Shown: positions 1-9,899 of the stretch, piece by piece | Layout: each line of letters begins with the position of its first letter | Position numbering within the stretch: position 1 is the stretch's first letter | Source of the DNA: Epiperipatus broadwayi | Taxonomy: Eukaryota; Onychophora; Udeonychophora; Euonychophora; Peripatidae | Direction: 5' to 3' | NCBI GenBank assembly: GCA_028023455.1 | Contig: JAQFVV010012446.1 | Location: forward strand, 7,067,501-7,131,500 | DNA length: 64,000 nt | Made by a program: the position numbers and the translations under genes | Notes under the pieces: generated by a model | The model's input: only the letters and a program-made list of their open reading frames with translations | Told to the model about the DNA's origin: nothing | The model's database searches: none

Positions 1-1027
1 ACATATATTCTAATATTTAAAGTAATATTCACATTATGTTTTGTTTTTTTTTGACAATTATATTATGTGGATTAAATAAGCACAAAAGTTTTATAGAAAA
101 AATAATAATATAATATTTAGGTTATTCTCCCTTTTCCTTATCCTATTTGTAATTGTTTTGCTTCAATGTTTTGAATGTTCCAAATTTAGCTAACATTCAA
201 AACATGGAAGCAAAACAATTAAAAAATAATAATAAGCCATGAATTGCAAAAGGAAGATTTTTTTTTTTTATCTCTTTGCATAATTTTTAAAAGAGCCAAT
301 TAAATGTTGTTTTCTCCTCACCCATCCACCCCTTGTAGTTTTGTCTTTAGCAATTTTAATATACTTAGAAAGTATATCATTTTCTTTAATATAATGGACA
401 TTTTATTATTACTAGATTATCAAATAACTGTAACTGGTAATGAAGATTTGGCAGTATTTTTTTAATCTGTAGCCTAAAAAATAACAGCTATTTTTTTTTT
501 ATCATTGTTTAAATGGTTTAAAATTTATTACAATTATTATGTGTAGTTCGATTATATTGCTAGCTACCAATAGATTATAGTTGGCCGATTGAATGCCAGT
601 TTTTTTTCATTTTTGCTGCAAGTTGGCATTTATTTAAAGTCATTTGTATTACATTTATATAATGTTGATAAACTATCAGATTTTTATATGGCCTAGATCT
701 TTATTGATTTTATTTTATAACAAATGGTTAAAAATCCATATTGGATTATTTACTCAGTAACTTGTCAAGAGTGTTGTATGTTAATCACATATGTTGTGAT
801 TTAGATGATATTGGTTTATGCATTCTCTCATTCTGGTATGTTCAAATACAGCCTAAATTGTAATTCTAATAAATATCACTAATTTTTGTATTGCATTTTA
901 AGATGAAAATCCTTTTAATATATTCTGTGATGATGTAGAATTTGAATAAACTAAAAGCAAAAACTAGATCTTCTTAGATTCTGGAGGTGTAGTATACTAA
1001 TTATTGTGCTATTTTTGCAGTTCAAAA
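1..1027. other. AT-rich non-coding DNA, probably intron of the carrier gene
   Basis: No open reading frame or recognisable exon is visible. The stretch lies upstream of an internal exon of the SLC25A42-like gene and is probably intron, because that exon begins in mid-codon and earlier exons must lie to the left. The only structure seen is a hairpin at 151-220. Confidence 0.5.
151..220. repeat. Short perfect-type hairpin (29-bp arms)
   Basis: The arm starting AATTGTTTTGCTTC is followed, after an 11-base loop, by its reverse complement, with one mismatch in about 29 bp. This may be a tiny foldback element or the remnant of one. No protein or RNA gene is associated with it. Confidence 0.7.
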
Positions 1028-2005
1028 AATGATTTATAAAATATACCGAATGTTTTTCTATAACATGTAAAGACTTGGGTTTAATAATTAATGTTCAAAA
1101 AAACTCAAATTCTTTATCATCTAGTAATAGAAGAAAAATCCTCAGCAACTTTTGATGTGGATGGTTGATCAATTTAAGAATGTAAACCAGTTTAAATATG
1201 TTGGTAGTTTTATAAGTAGAAAGGTTATCTTAGATGTTGAAGTAAAATATAGACTCCAGGTTGCTGCTGCTACTTTTGACAAGTTAAAAGCTAGAGTACT
1301 TCGTCACAGGGAAGAAACTACCACACCTAAGTTAGCTGCATATAGAGCTGTTATATTACCTAATTTATTGCCTAAAAGTGAAACTTGGACATTCTGCCGG
1401 CACAATATAAAAGTATTAGAAAAGTTTCATTTAAGAATATTCCATAAAATCTTAAAAATACAATGGCAAAATTGTAAAAACCAATTAATATGTTCTTCAC
1501 CTTGCTGGATATAATACTTTAGAATCCATTATTATAAAATCACAACTTTTTTGGATGGGACATATAAAGCAAATGACCAATGTGCAGCTTCCTAAAAGGG
1601 TATTTTATGATTGACCCAAGTGTGGTTTCATGGAAGAGGTAGACCCAGTCTGTGTTATAAATATTATTGTAAGGACTTTCTAAAGAAGTGCACTGCCAAT
1701 TGTTTCCATTGGTAAGATATGGCAGAGAATAGAATTCATTGGAAAACTACAATTAGACATGATGTCAAAGTATTTCAGAAATAAATGTTTTCTGCTGAAG
1801 AAATTAAAAGACAACATTGTAAAATGTCAAGAAAATAGAAAAATGGACCAGCATGTTCTGTATGTGGACATATTTGTGGTTTACAGATCGGTTTTTGTGT
1901 AATCATGCCAAACCTCATTTTTAGAGGTTTTCTCCGTCTCTCCCCCCTTTGTGGGGGGTAGAATGACCATACTCATTTACAAATGACTGCTTATTATTAT
2001 TATTA
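1028..2005 (+). mobile_element. LINE relic: 3' end of a reverse-transcriptase ORF
   Basis: Translation shows the C-terminal part of a non-LTR retrotransposon polyprotein. It has a GLIIN-like segment (GLTINxxKTE in relatives), then FKYVGSFIS, AYRAVILPNLLPKSETWT and HNIKVLEKFHLRIF (open at 1152-1514). Past a frameshift come a WxGHI-like segment and a CxxC zinc-finger-like tail near 1855-1915. It ends in a short TTA/ATT run at about 1990-2005, a usual LINE 3' tail. Frameshifts and stops make it dead, and it is truncated at the 5' end. It probably lies in an intron of the carrier gene. The clade is not decided. Confidence 0.75.
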
Positions 2006-2448
2006 GGTAAATATAAAAGATTTTTTATTATCATATAACAATATTTGTAAAAATATTATTTCATGTATTAGCCTGGAGAAGGATCTAAATACTTCTCAGT
2101 GTAAATTCTTTAATAAATTAATGGTAATACTAATATTTTCAGCGAGAACTTTGAAAATATTAAATACAACCAAAAGTGACTTTAATATTCAACATTTTCT
2201 TCTTTATTATATTTCAGTGGCAGAGTTATTATAGTTACTTACAAAATGTAAATCCTTTTATGAAGAAAGACAATTGGTACTATGTGCAAGTTCTGCAAAA
2301 AAATTACCATTACATGTGTCTTTTTTTTGTTTTTTTATGACTACATATACATATACATACACACTATATACTTACGCTTTGAGAAAAAATTTGTTTGCCT
2401 AATTATTATTTTCATACTTAAAATTAATTACACTATATTTCATTTTAG

Positions 2449-2600
2449 ATACAAAACATTGAGGCAAGTCTTTATTAAAATTTATACCGAGGAAGGAATA
2501 TTAACTTTATACCGGGGCTTTACACCAACTATACTTGGAGTTATTCCATATGCCGGAACAAGTTTTTTTACTTACGAAACATTAAAGAAAATGCACGGTG
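2449..2600 (+). CDS. SLC25A42: Internal exon of a mitochondrial carrier (SLC25A42-like)
   Basis: This is an internal coding exon of a mitochondrial carrier. It follows an acceptor (CATTTTAG at 2441-2448) and is followed by a strong donor (GTAAGTA from 2601). It enters at the third base of a codon and leaves after the first base. The peptide [18 protein letters not shown], then [17 protein letters not shown] and [10 protein letters not shown], is the second-repeat matrix loop and transmembrane helix of SLC25 proteins. The [11 protein letters not shown] and FFTYETLK blocks fit SLC25A42, the inner-membrane carrier that imports coenzyme A (and dephospho-CoA) in exchange for adenine nucleotides. 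Its phase joins exactly to the exon at 9469, where the split codon gives Glu. Earlier exons lie outside the window. The orthology call rests on remembered family motifs, not on a search. Confidence 0.9.
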
Positions 2601-2789
2601 GTAAGTAAAAAGGCAAATGTCAATGTGATTTTTACTTAAACCTGAACACTGTATGTAAATAGCAGTAAATTTCTTATTTAAGTAGTGATTATTTTAGGTA
2701 TACATCTGAAATATACAACAGAAGAGAATGTTACAAATGCAGTCTTGCTTTTATGAGATTTATAAAATTCATTCATGCTTTTTGTTGTT

Positions 2790-3139
2790 GTTATATATAG
2801 AGCTCGCAAATAAGGTCTTAACAAGCTTTGCAGAATATCCTCAACCCCAGACCGTTTTCTGCTACTGGCTTCCTCATTGAGGTACTAGGATATTCAAGCA
2901 TTAGATTAAAAATACCAGTACAAGCCCAGCACTTTATCTAATGGAAAAGTATTAAGTAGAAAATCTGATATATATGGCTTCGAATCCAGCTATCTAACTT
3001 AAATAGATATATGATATTTTTAATCTAATGCTTGAATATCCTAGCACTTCACTGAGGAAGTCAGTAGCAGAAACCGGTCTGGTGTTGGGGATATTCTGCA
3101 AAGCTTGCTAAGAGCTTCTTTGCGAGCTCTATATATAAC
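2790..3139. repeat. Foldback element A (350 bp) with hammerhead-like arms
   Basis: The outer 21 bases (GTTATATATAGAGCTCGCAA...) recur as an exact reverse complement at 3119-3139, and pairing continues inwards for about 120 bp. The right arm reads CACTGAGGA, GCAGAAACCGGTCTGG at 3050-3082, a hammerhead-like order (CTGANGA, GAAA, palindromic ACCGGT, C). The left arm has the mirror copy with a damaged CTGA box. The central loop holds GCTTCGAATCCAGC (about 2975), which resembles a tRNA B box. This looks like a non-autonomous element lying in the carrier intron. Confidence 0.75.
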
Positions 3140-3395
3140 ATTTTTAATACAAGCTTGTTAAATTAAGTCATGTGACATATGACTTGATTTCTTTGGAAAA
3201 TTTTGTTGTTGTTGTTGTTTACTTGCAAAGAATATATTAGGATATAATTAAGTGCTCTCCAAACTGATAATTTTATATAAGTGAATATCACTATACATGC
3301 GCATTTATATATTTGAAAATATAAACACAGGCAAAACTCACTATATGTATTGCCACACACAGCAAGCTTAGTGATGTGCTCTCAGATCCAAGGCT

Positions 3396-3435
3396 CCTCA
3401 CTGACGAAGGCCACAAGCCAGAAACTAGTCTGGGG
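3396..3435 (+). ncRNA. Hammerhead-ribozyme-like motif (type I), copy 1
   Basis: The order is CCTCA (stem I, 5' strand), CTGACGA (3401-3407), a GGC/GCC hairpin with loop CACAA (stem II), GAAA (3421-3424), CTAG, TC, then TGGGG (stem I, 3' strand). CCTCA/TGGGG form five pairs including one G-U. The core bases are all present, but the pair next to the core in stem II is an A/A mismatch, so activity is doubtful. Stem III (ACTAGT) is palindromic, as in hammerheads thought to act as dimers. The predicted cut is after C3430. Confidence 0.55.
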
Positions 3436-3556
3436 ATATTGGATGAGTAGGCACTAGATGGAGATTTTATGCACAAGTCTTCTGGCATCCATTGATTACT
3501 CTAGCTTGCTGTGTGTGGCAATATGTATAGGGAGTTTTGCCTGTTTTAACAAGGCT

Positions 3557-3595
3557 CCTCACTGATGAAAACCACAAGCCAGAAACTAGTCTGGG
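3557..3595 (+). ncRNA. Hammerhead-like motif, tandem copy 2
   Basis: This is the second unit of the 161-bp tandem pair: CTGATGA (3562-3568), a weakened stem II (AACCACAAGCC), GAAA (3582-3585), ACTAGTC and TGGG. Stem II has lost pairs by substitution, so it is probably inactive as a monomer. The predicted cut (after C3591) is 161 nt from that of copy 1. Confidence 0.45.
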
Positions 3596-3765
3596 ATATT
3601 GGATGAGTCGGCACTAGATGGGGATTTTATGCATAAGCCTTCTGGCATCCATTGATTACTCTAGCTTGCTGTGTGTGGCAATACGTATAGTGAGTTTTGC
3701 TTGTTTTAACAACAGTTATAAGCAAGCATAAGAAATGATGATCATGTGATGTTTATTGGTTTGAA

Positions 3766-4224
3766 AATATAGATATCAGTTGGACAAATTTACATAGAAT
3801 GAATTTCATATTTTTATTTTTAGACAAAAAATTTGCAGATATTCAAAAGGAATACCATAGCCACATGTAAGACATTGCTATAATATTTTAATGCCTATCA
3901 TATGTCAACATGTGCTTGACAATGTCAATGCCAGCCACTGGGGTGTTGTTTCACTGAGTGTGGGTTTTAGGTTTTCTTTCAATAAACCACTCCACATATG
4001 TCCCTTTTTCCCACATTGTAATGATGATTGAGAGAAAAGCAAGTTGTAATGTAATTCTAAAAATAACATTTAAAAGTACTCAGAGAAGGCATAGGTTTCT
4101 TTTAAGATAAAGCCTGCCCAAAATTTTTACAACTTCCAGCTTAATTTTATTTAGAATCAAAATTGTGAAAATAATTCATATACATATACTCTATATTAAT
4201 AGTGTAGCTACTTCATTATTATTT
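3766..4224. other. Intronic AT-rich sequence without recognisable feature
   Basis: Nothing beyond AT-rich unique-looking sequence is visible here. Confidence 0.4.
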
Positions 4225-5270
4225 ACAACCATTATCTATCTACTGTAGGATGAAGGCATCTCCCAAGTTTAACAATTTCTCTGATCCATAGCCTTTCTTC
4301 ACTGTGTTACATTGACAAACGTTCTTATTTCATCTATCCAGTCACATGTGATCTTTTTCTTGGTTGTTTACAATCTCTTGGCATCCTGTTTAGACTTTAC
4401 TAGTCAATCTGTTATTCTTTCTTCTAAGAATATGTTCATCTCAGCTTCTTTTCAGACTTCAATGATGTTTTTATATATTTCTCTTTCAATCTCTTTTTGT
4501 TATTCCCAACATATATCCATATTTCGTTGACATTTCTGTGTAGTTTTTTTGTTTAGAGTCCAAGTCACAGATACATACATAAGAATTGATAAAACACAAT
4601 GATGTTTTTATGTATTTCTCTTTCAATAACCTTCTTATTACTCCCAATATATATCCATACTTTGTTGACATTTCTGTATAGCTTTTTCTGTTTAGTGTCT
4701 AAGTCATAGATACATATGTAAGAACTGGCAAAACATATGTATTAAAACCTCTTTTCAAACACATAGGTATAATTTATTGTACCAAGAACACTTCACGCAT
4801 GAATAATTCTATGATTAATTAATCCATCATGTTTCATCTATACTAATAATCTCACTAATATATTTATAGCTGTTAACTTCTAATGCCTAATTATCACTTT
4901 TTATTTTATTTTTTTCAGAAAATTCATAGAACATCACTTTAATCATTTTAGTATTTATTTTCAGTCCTATTTTTTTTTTTCACCTGATAACTCTTACTGT
5001 TCCTGAAACTCTGAAGCATTATTTGAAAAATATAGACATCTTAAATAAGGTTCCTTAGTTTCAAATTTTATTCCGAAAAATATTTTTTGTAAAATAGTTT
5101 TAAAAAGTTTTGGGGAAATGGAATTATCCAGTCACATACCTTTCTCAATATTAATTTGTTTTGTATTAATTATTGCTATTGGAGTCTGGTATATATTTTT
5201 CAGAATATGGCAAAAACCTGGATCTATATTGATGATTCAAAACTATAAACACTGTCAAAATGTTTATGGT

Positions 5271-5897
5271 TGTAGTGTTTTGTAAAAATATTTACATTGA
5301 CATCCAAGTATAAGTTTTGTACTCCAGAAAAGGTAAAGAATATATTAGAGAAATGAATTTATTCTTCGTTAGATCGCTAACTGCTAGGTATTAAATTTAA
5401 TTAATGATTAAATTTACCTATTTGCAATAAGAACATTGCATTCGATAAATGCCAAGAAATATTTGCTAATTACGAATTAATTGTATGCGTAATTGAAAAT
5501 GCAAAGAGGAATTCAATACTGATAACATCAAGAAGGAACCTTGGATTGCTGGAGGTCAACTGAGGACTATAAATAATTTGAGCAACAAAGTGCGTGGTTC
5601 TACTTCCAAGGAGTTACTAAGTGGACAGTGGCAGCTGAAAGAAGCTTAAGTGTCAAGGCAGTACTCTAGTGTGAAGTCAATGGGTTCACATGCAGCATCT
5701 GAACCCGGGCCCAAGAGTTTTGGGAAAACTGAGGCCAGAGGAAACTATCTAGTAAGCAGCCAGTCATAAAGTGCATCGGGGGAAGTGAACCAATGTGAAT
5801 TATATATATATTGTGTTGTCCATATAGCGATAACTTTTCACTATTTTATTGTTTTGTTTGTTAGTATTCGGAGTGCTTGCATTTTGAATGCACAACA
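5271..5897. mobile_element. Solo LTR of a Ty3/Gypsy-like element
   Basis: It starts TGTAGTGTTTTG and ends GAATGCACAACA. The termini are almost those of the intact Gypsy LTR at 16975-17194 (TGTAGTGTATTC and ATACACAACA). It is flanked by ATGGT (5266-5270) and ATAGT (5898-5902), a 5-bp target duplication with one change. The RTE relic resumes exactly on the far side. At 627 bp it is longer than the 220-bp LTR, so it belongs to a related but different family. The internal region was presumably lost by LTR-LTR recombination. Confidence 0.75.
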
Positions 5898-6099
5898 ATA
5901 GTATTAAAAGTCTTTTCATAATCTATTAAAGGCAAACATAATGTCAAATCATATTCATTGAATCTTTCTATAACTTTTCTCAATACTTGAATATGATCTA
6001 CTTATACCAAAACTTTTTTAAATCTAGTTTGCTTGTTTTTTTTTCCTTTGTTAGTTGCTGTGAGTTGTAATTATTTTGATAAATATCTTTTATAACATT

Positions 6100-7498
6100 T
6101 TCCGTTTTGTTAGGCCTCTACACGCTAATATAAATTGTGCGTGAGTTGATCAAGCTATGTCAAAAAGAAGAAAGTTATATTTCGATTTCTATTAAAAACA
6201 TAGCTATATTTCCTGATCAACTCGGCCTTGTAATTGTTGAGAATTATGCTGTCGACGACATCAGCTTCTAATTTATTTGAAAGGTGCCAGAGTTCTGCAA
6301 GAACCCACTGAACCGTCACATAGCATCTCGAAAATTAAAAAGAAAAGATATTTTTAAACTAATCGGTATTCCATCATACCGTAACGAGAATTTTTTTTTT
6401 TAAGATTATTATTCCTGGGCTTATTCAAACATATTGGCAAAGGTAAATTAAGTTTTTAAATCTTATTAAACTACTAATAGATTTAATAATAAAAAATAAC
6501 TATTATTAATAAATTCAATAATAATTAATAACTTATTAATAACGCACAATGAAAAAGGTTGATAAAGTAAAATCTCTTATTCCAACAAACTAAAAATATT
6601 TGTAAGTTAAATTACAAATTAACTAAACTGGAGAGAACATGAATGAATTTATAAAAAACAATTGGATAAAGTAATTTAATAATGTTCACTTATTACAATT
6701 CACTTCCAATATCTTGTATAAAATTATTTAAACGAAAGTCTCTTTAATAAGAAAATTAAGGTCTATATCGGGATTATTTTAAGACTTGTTTGCAAACGTT
6801 TAATTTTGTCACAATCAGGAATAAGTAGTCTTACCAATAAGTTTTAGTGAATTCACGCTGGTTGTAGATAACTATGCATAGTTTTTCGGGGTTAAAATGA
6901 GTTCATGGCCGTTGATTATTAGTTGATCTTGCGGTCCATTCTCCTAGTCGGTCACGAAAGCTTTTCTGGTATACATCTTCAGGCATGATGTCTTCAGAAG
7001 CTCCGGTTCACTCCGCCATGCCAAATTACTTCAGCGTAGAGCGATCTTGGATATATTATTGTTATCCAAGACCAATTAGAGAAACCAAGGAACAAGACGT
7101 TCTTCAAACTGACATCTGCCTTTTATACTAGAGGCCCAGTTTTCCGACTTCTGCGCATACCTTTTGTTTGTCAAAATATACGTTGATAATCTTATATATT
7201 CTTTATAAAATTTATGTAACAAAGTCTTTATTTTTTTCAGCAAAATTCTGCCATCTTTAATTAGTTGAAGTATTTTTACTTTCTCTTATCTAGATTGTTA
7301 ATTTATGTCTTTTGTTCTCTCCAATTCTACTTTTATTCCTAATTACATTAAAAAGATACGAAAAAATAATTTAACTTTCACTGTATGTTATTTTTTAAAA
7401 AAAAATTAGTCAAAAAAAAAATATAAATTTACTTTTATTTTTTAGCTTTTACCAAATGCCAATATATTTGCAACGTATATAAATAAACATTACACTTT
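6100..7498. mobile_element. Unclassified 1.4-kb insertion in the RTE relic
   Basis: RTE sequence stops near TTTTATAAC (about 6098) and resumes at TTATAGAACTG (about 7494), with the continuity expected of one element. The insert is slightly richer in CpG at 6840-7150 and encodes no long ORF. On the minus strand it has a TATAAAAG box near 7127 followed by a transcribed-looking leader, so it could be a solo LTR. However, no TG..CA ends with a target duplication could be fixed. A local inverted repeat (GAGTTGATCA near 6151 and its complement near 6220) lies at its left end. Confidence 0.5.
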
Positions 7499-7814
7499 AT
7501 AGAACTGATAAAAGACTGATATTTTTGTAATTTCTAATATCTTGTCTATCATGATTTTTAAATATCATTATTGCAGTCTTCTAATCATCTGGCACATTTT
7601 TATATCATTTGTTATAGAGTTTTTGCTAACATTTTTTTTCTATTTCTTTATCTGCTTTTTTTTAAGCTACAAATAATAATCTTATCATTTCCCAGAGCTT
7701 TTCCCTTCTTTATAGATTTAATTGCATGCCTTGTTGGGAATTCAAAAGATGTTGTAATTATAGTGAGATTTGTCAATAGTTCAATTTGTATACAAATGTA
7801 TTTAGATGCAATAT

Positions 7815-8045
7815 AATGAATGTACTAATAGCTCTAAACAAGCTATTTTGATTAGGGACCAGAAGGGAAAGCATTTAAAATCTCTATCTAGAATTATCCC
7901 TATACCCAAATCAGTTTCAAGCTAATGGCTCTCATCAGTGAGGCACTAGAACATTCAGACATTAGATCTAAAATACAAAGTCAAGCCCAGCATTTATTGA
8001 ATACTAAGCTATTAAGTTAACCACTAGCAGGTCACGTTTTTGTCA
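7815..8045. repeat. Half of a foldback element with a minus-strand hammerhead-like motif
   Basis: It shares AGCATTTAAAATCTCTATCTA and the GGCACTAGAACATTCAGACATTAG-type segments with the foldbacks at 38.2 and 54.3 kb. The second arm is absent. On the minus strand at about 7945-7900 it reads CCTCA, CTGATGA, GAGC-CATTA-GCTT, GAAA, CTGATT, TGGG. Stem II is a four-pair hairpin directly next to the core, and stem I has four pairs. Confidence 0.6.
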
Positions 8046-8689
8046 ATCAAACCTAACATCCATCATTGCTTTTGGAGAACAGTTATGGTCATGTCAAACA
8101 TTAATGGATTCACAAAGCTCAGTTACTAAAGTTTGAACATGAATTTATATCAGTTTATACTTATATATAAAATAGAAGCAGAACTCTTAATCTTTTTTTT
8201 TTTTGTCAAAACAATCTTTAAAAATAAAGCAATTTCATTTATTTCTTAAACTTCTATATTAATGAAGTTTCTGACAAATGCTGAAATTAAGACCAGCTAT
8301 CTATATATTTATTGACAAGATGAGAGAAATTTGTCTATTTAGACTGCATTAATTAATTTATATAAAAAAAGAATAGAAATAAGATTATATCCATGTAAAC
8401 AGAGATAACTTTTTAGCTTTTGATGTTACCAAGAAACTATCAGTTAAACAAGTTTCTCAATAGTTCTTTTGTTGGAGTAAAAGGTCTTGTACTTCAAATC
8501 CAAGTTTTTAAATGATATAAAGGAAGATTTAGTTATGTCACTGCTAAAATTCATATTCAAACTTTGGCATCTAATTGGGTTTTGTGCAGTATTGTAATAG
8601 AAAAGAGAGTGAGATGATTCCATTACCTGCTATAGTTGAATTAATGTATTGATTGTATAATTAATTTCATCATTTTAATACATGTTTAA

Positions 8690-9170
8690 ACTAAACCATG
8701 CAAAGAATTATAAAATCTGAAAATGTTTCTAAGAAAATTGGTAAGCCAGATTTCCAAAGAATCCTTTGAATGAGTTTGCAGATAATGATCATGTTTATCT
8801 GATTTCCAGTTTGTTATATATCTATAAATCAAACATGGATACCCAAAAGGATGAAACTTTATATTAGCTTTGATTTTTGCTTTGAATATTAATCAAGCCA
8901 GCTTACAGTTTTGAATATTGACTCAAATAAAATTCTAATGATTTTAGCAAGCTTGTAAATAATTTTATGGTATTGCTTTGTAACAATCTGGAAGTCAGAT
9001 AAAAGTTGTTTATTTTTTACTTGACAAATAGATTGACATTGATATAAGAGTAGATAGGCATTATTTGCAAGTTCATTTAAATGATTCTGCAGAGATCTGG
9101 TTCGCAAATTATCTTAGTAATGTTTTGGACTCTCTTGTTCCTTGAATAAGTTTATGTCATCAGTGTTAAA
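8690..9170. repeat. Very degenerate palindromic repeat
   Basis: CCAGATTTCC...GAATGAGTTTGCAGATAATG (8749-8790) resembles the reverse complement of 9062-9105 (CCAGATCTCTGCAG...GAACTTGCAAATAATG) at roughly 70% by eye. This looks like an old foldback element near the end of the carrier intron. No ribozyme core is retained. Confidence 0.35.
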
Positions 9171-9468
9171 TATTTGAGAAGGTGTAAAATTTATTTACTA
9201 GCTTGTTAAAATTAATTAGAATATTTACGTTAAATATGAAACTAAGCTTTTGAAATATTTTACTCACAAATTCTCTCCTGGAGACTTGTTTATTTAACTT
9301 AAATCTTGTTAATCAATGCAGCACAAAAGGTTTTTTAGCCATAAAAAATAATATTTGTGGGCAGATGCTTGAACAATTGATTACTTATTACATTCAAATA
9401 ATAATAATTACAGTACTATTAGTATTATTTACTTGGTTAATGGTATTATTTTGTTTTGATTTTTTCAG

Positions 9469-9788
9469 AACGAACTGGTCGTTTTGAACCTACACCTGTA
9501 GAAAGGATGATTTTTGGAGCTTGTGCAGGACTTTTAGGCCAATCTGCTTCTTATCCTCTTGATATTGTAAGAAGACGTATGCAAACAGCCAGAGTTACCG
9601 GAAAATCTTATAAAACTATTTTGGGAACTCTTCAGCATATTGTACACAATGAAGGAGTAAGAAAAGGACTTTACAAAGGGCTAAGTATGAATTGGGTCAA
9701 AGGACCAATAGCCGTTGGTACCAGTTTTACAACATTTGATTTACTGCAAAAATTTTTAAGACAACTTCCTATTTTTTCGAATCGGTAG
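9469..9788 (+). CDS. SLC25A42: Terminal coding exon of the SLC25A42-like mitochondrial carrier
   Basis: It follows an acceptor TTTTTTCAG, completes the split Glu codon from 2600, and runs 106 codons to TAG at 9786-9788. It encodes the third SLC25 repeat: [20 protein letters not shown], then the carrier signature [10 protein letters not shown] (P-x-D-x-x-R), a matrix loop with a [12 protein letters not shown] helix, [18 protein letters not shown] and [11 protein letters not shown]. The blocks FGACAG.[10 protein letters not shown] and [16 protein letters not shown] are characteristic of SLC25A42. Its role by homology is coenzyme A import across the inner mitochondrial membrane. An AATAAA follows 49 bases after the stop. 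The exon is intact, and nothing suggests a pseudogene. Confidence 0.93.
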
Positions 9789-9836
9789 CCTTTAAGTCAA
9801 TTTTCAAACAGAATCTGATATTTGGTAATCGGATAA

Positions 9837-9882
9837 AATAAAATAATGAGATTTTTGTATTTGTTAATTTTTTTTAAATAAA
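9837..9882 (+). terminator. SLC25A42: Polyadenylation signals of the carrier gene
   Basis: AATAAA occurs at 9837-9842 and again at 9877-9882, 49 and 89 bases after the stop codon, each followed by T/GT-rich sequence. The choice between them cannot be made from sequence. Confidence 0.6.
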
Positions 9883-9899
9883 GTTGACAATTTTTAAAG

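Larger units (their letters stand above)
3325..3765. repeat. Foldback element B with a 161-bp direct tandem repeat
   Basis: GGCAAAACTCACTATATGTA (from 3330) pairs with its reverse complement ending at about 3708. Between lies a direct duplication: 3390-3550 and 3551-3712 are about 90% alike. Each unit holds one hammerhead-like motif and the shared sequence GATATTGGATGAGT. The right end runs into GATCATGTGATGTTTA, which is also the outer end of the copies at 27.7, 28.6, 29.7 and 45.9 kb. No protein is encoded. Confidence 0.75.
4225..7775 (-). mobile_element. Old RTE-type LINE relic split by two insertions
   Basis: Minus-strand sequence at 4225-5270, 5898-6098 and 7499-7775 aligns by eye with successive parts of the RTE element at 12071-15078. 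The matched parts are the C-terminal tail, the thumb region, the FADD region, the YRPISLL region and the segment before it. The pieces are collinear, so this was one insertion later split by a solo LTR (5271-5897) and an unclassified insert (about 6100-7498). It carries many stops and an internal tandem duplication of about 138 bp (4463 and 4601 start points). It lies in the carrier intron in opposite orientation. Confidence 0.8.
2601..9468 (+). other. SLC25A42: Intron of the SLC25A42-like gene, 6.9 kb, transposon-filled
   Basis: It is bounded by GTAAGTA and TTTTTTCAG. It contains at least two foldback elements with hammerhead-like motifs, a minus-strand RTE relic split by a solo LTR and by a 1.4 kb insert, and two degenerate foldbacks. 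No further exon of the carrier is seen, and the reading phase on both sides is compatible without one. Confidence 0.8.

Noticed and set aside
1152-1514. A host gene of 120 codons
   Set aside because: The peptide is the thumb/tail of a LINE reverse transcriptase, with the rest of the element continuing after a frameshift.
2282-2448. Upstream extension of the carrier exon to the ATG at 2282
   Set aside because: The in-frame residues are hydrophobic low complexity ([12 protein letters not shown]), and a polypyrimidine tract with AG at 2447-2448 marks an intron end; coding similarity begins only after it.
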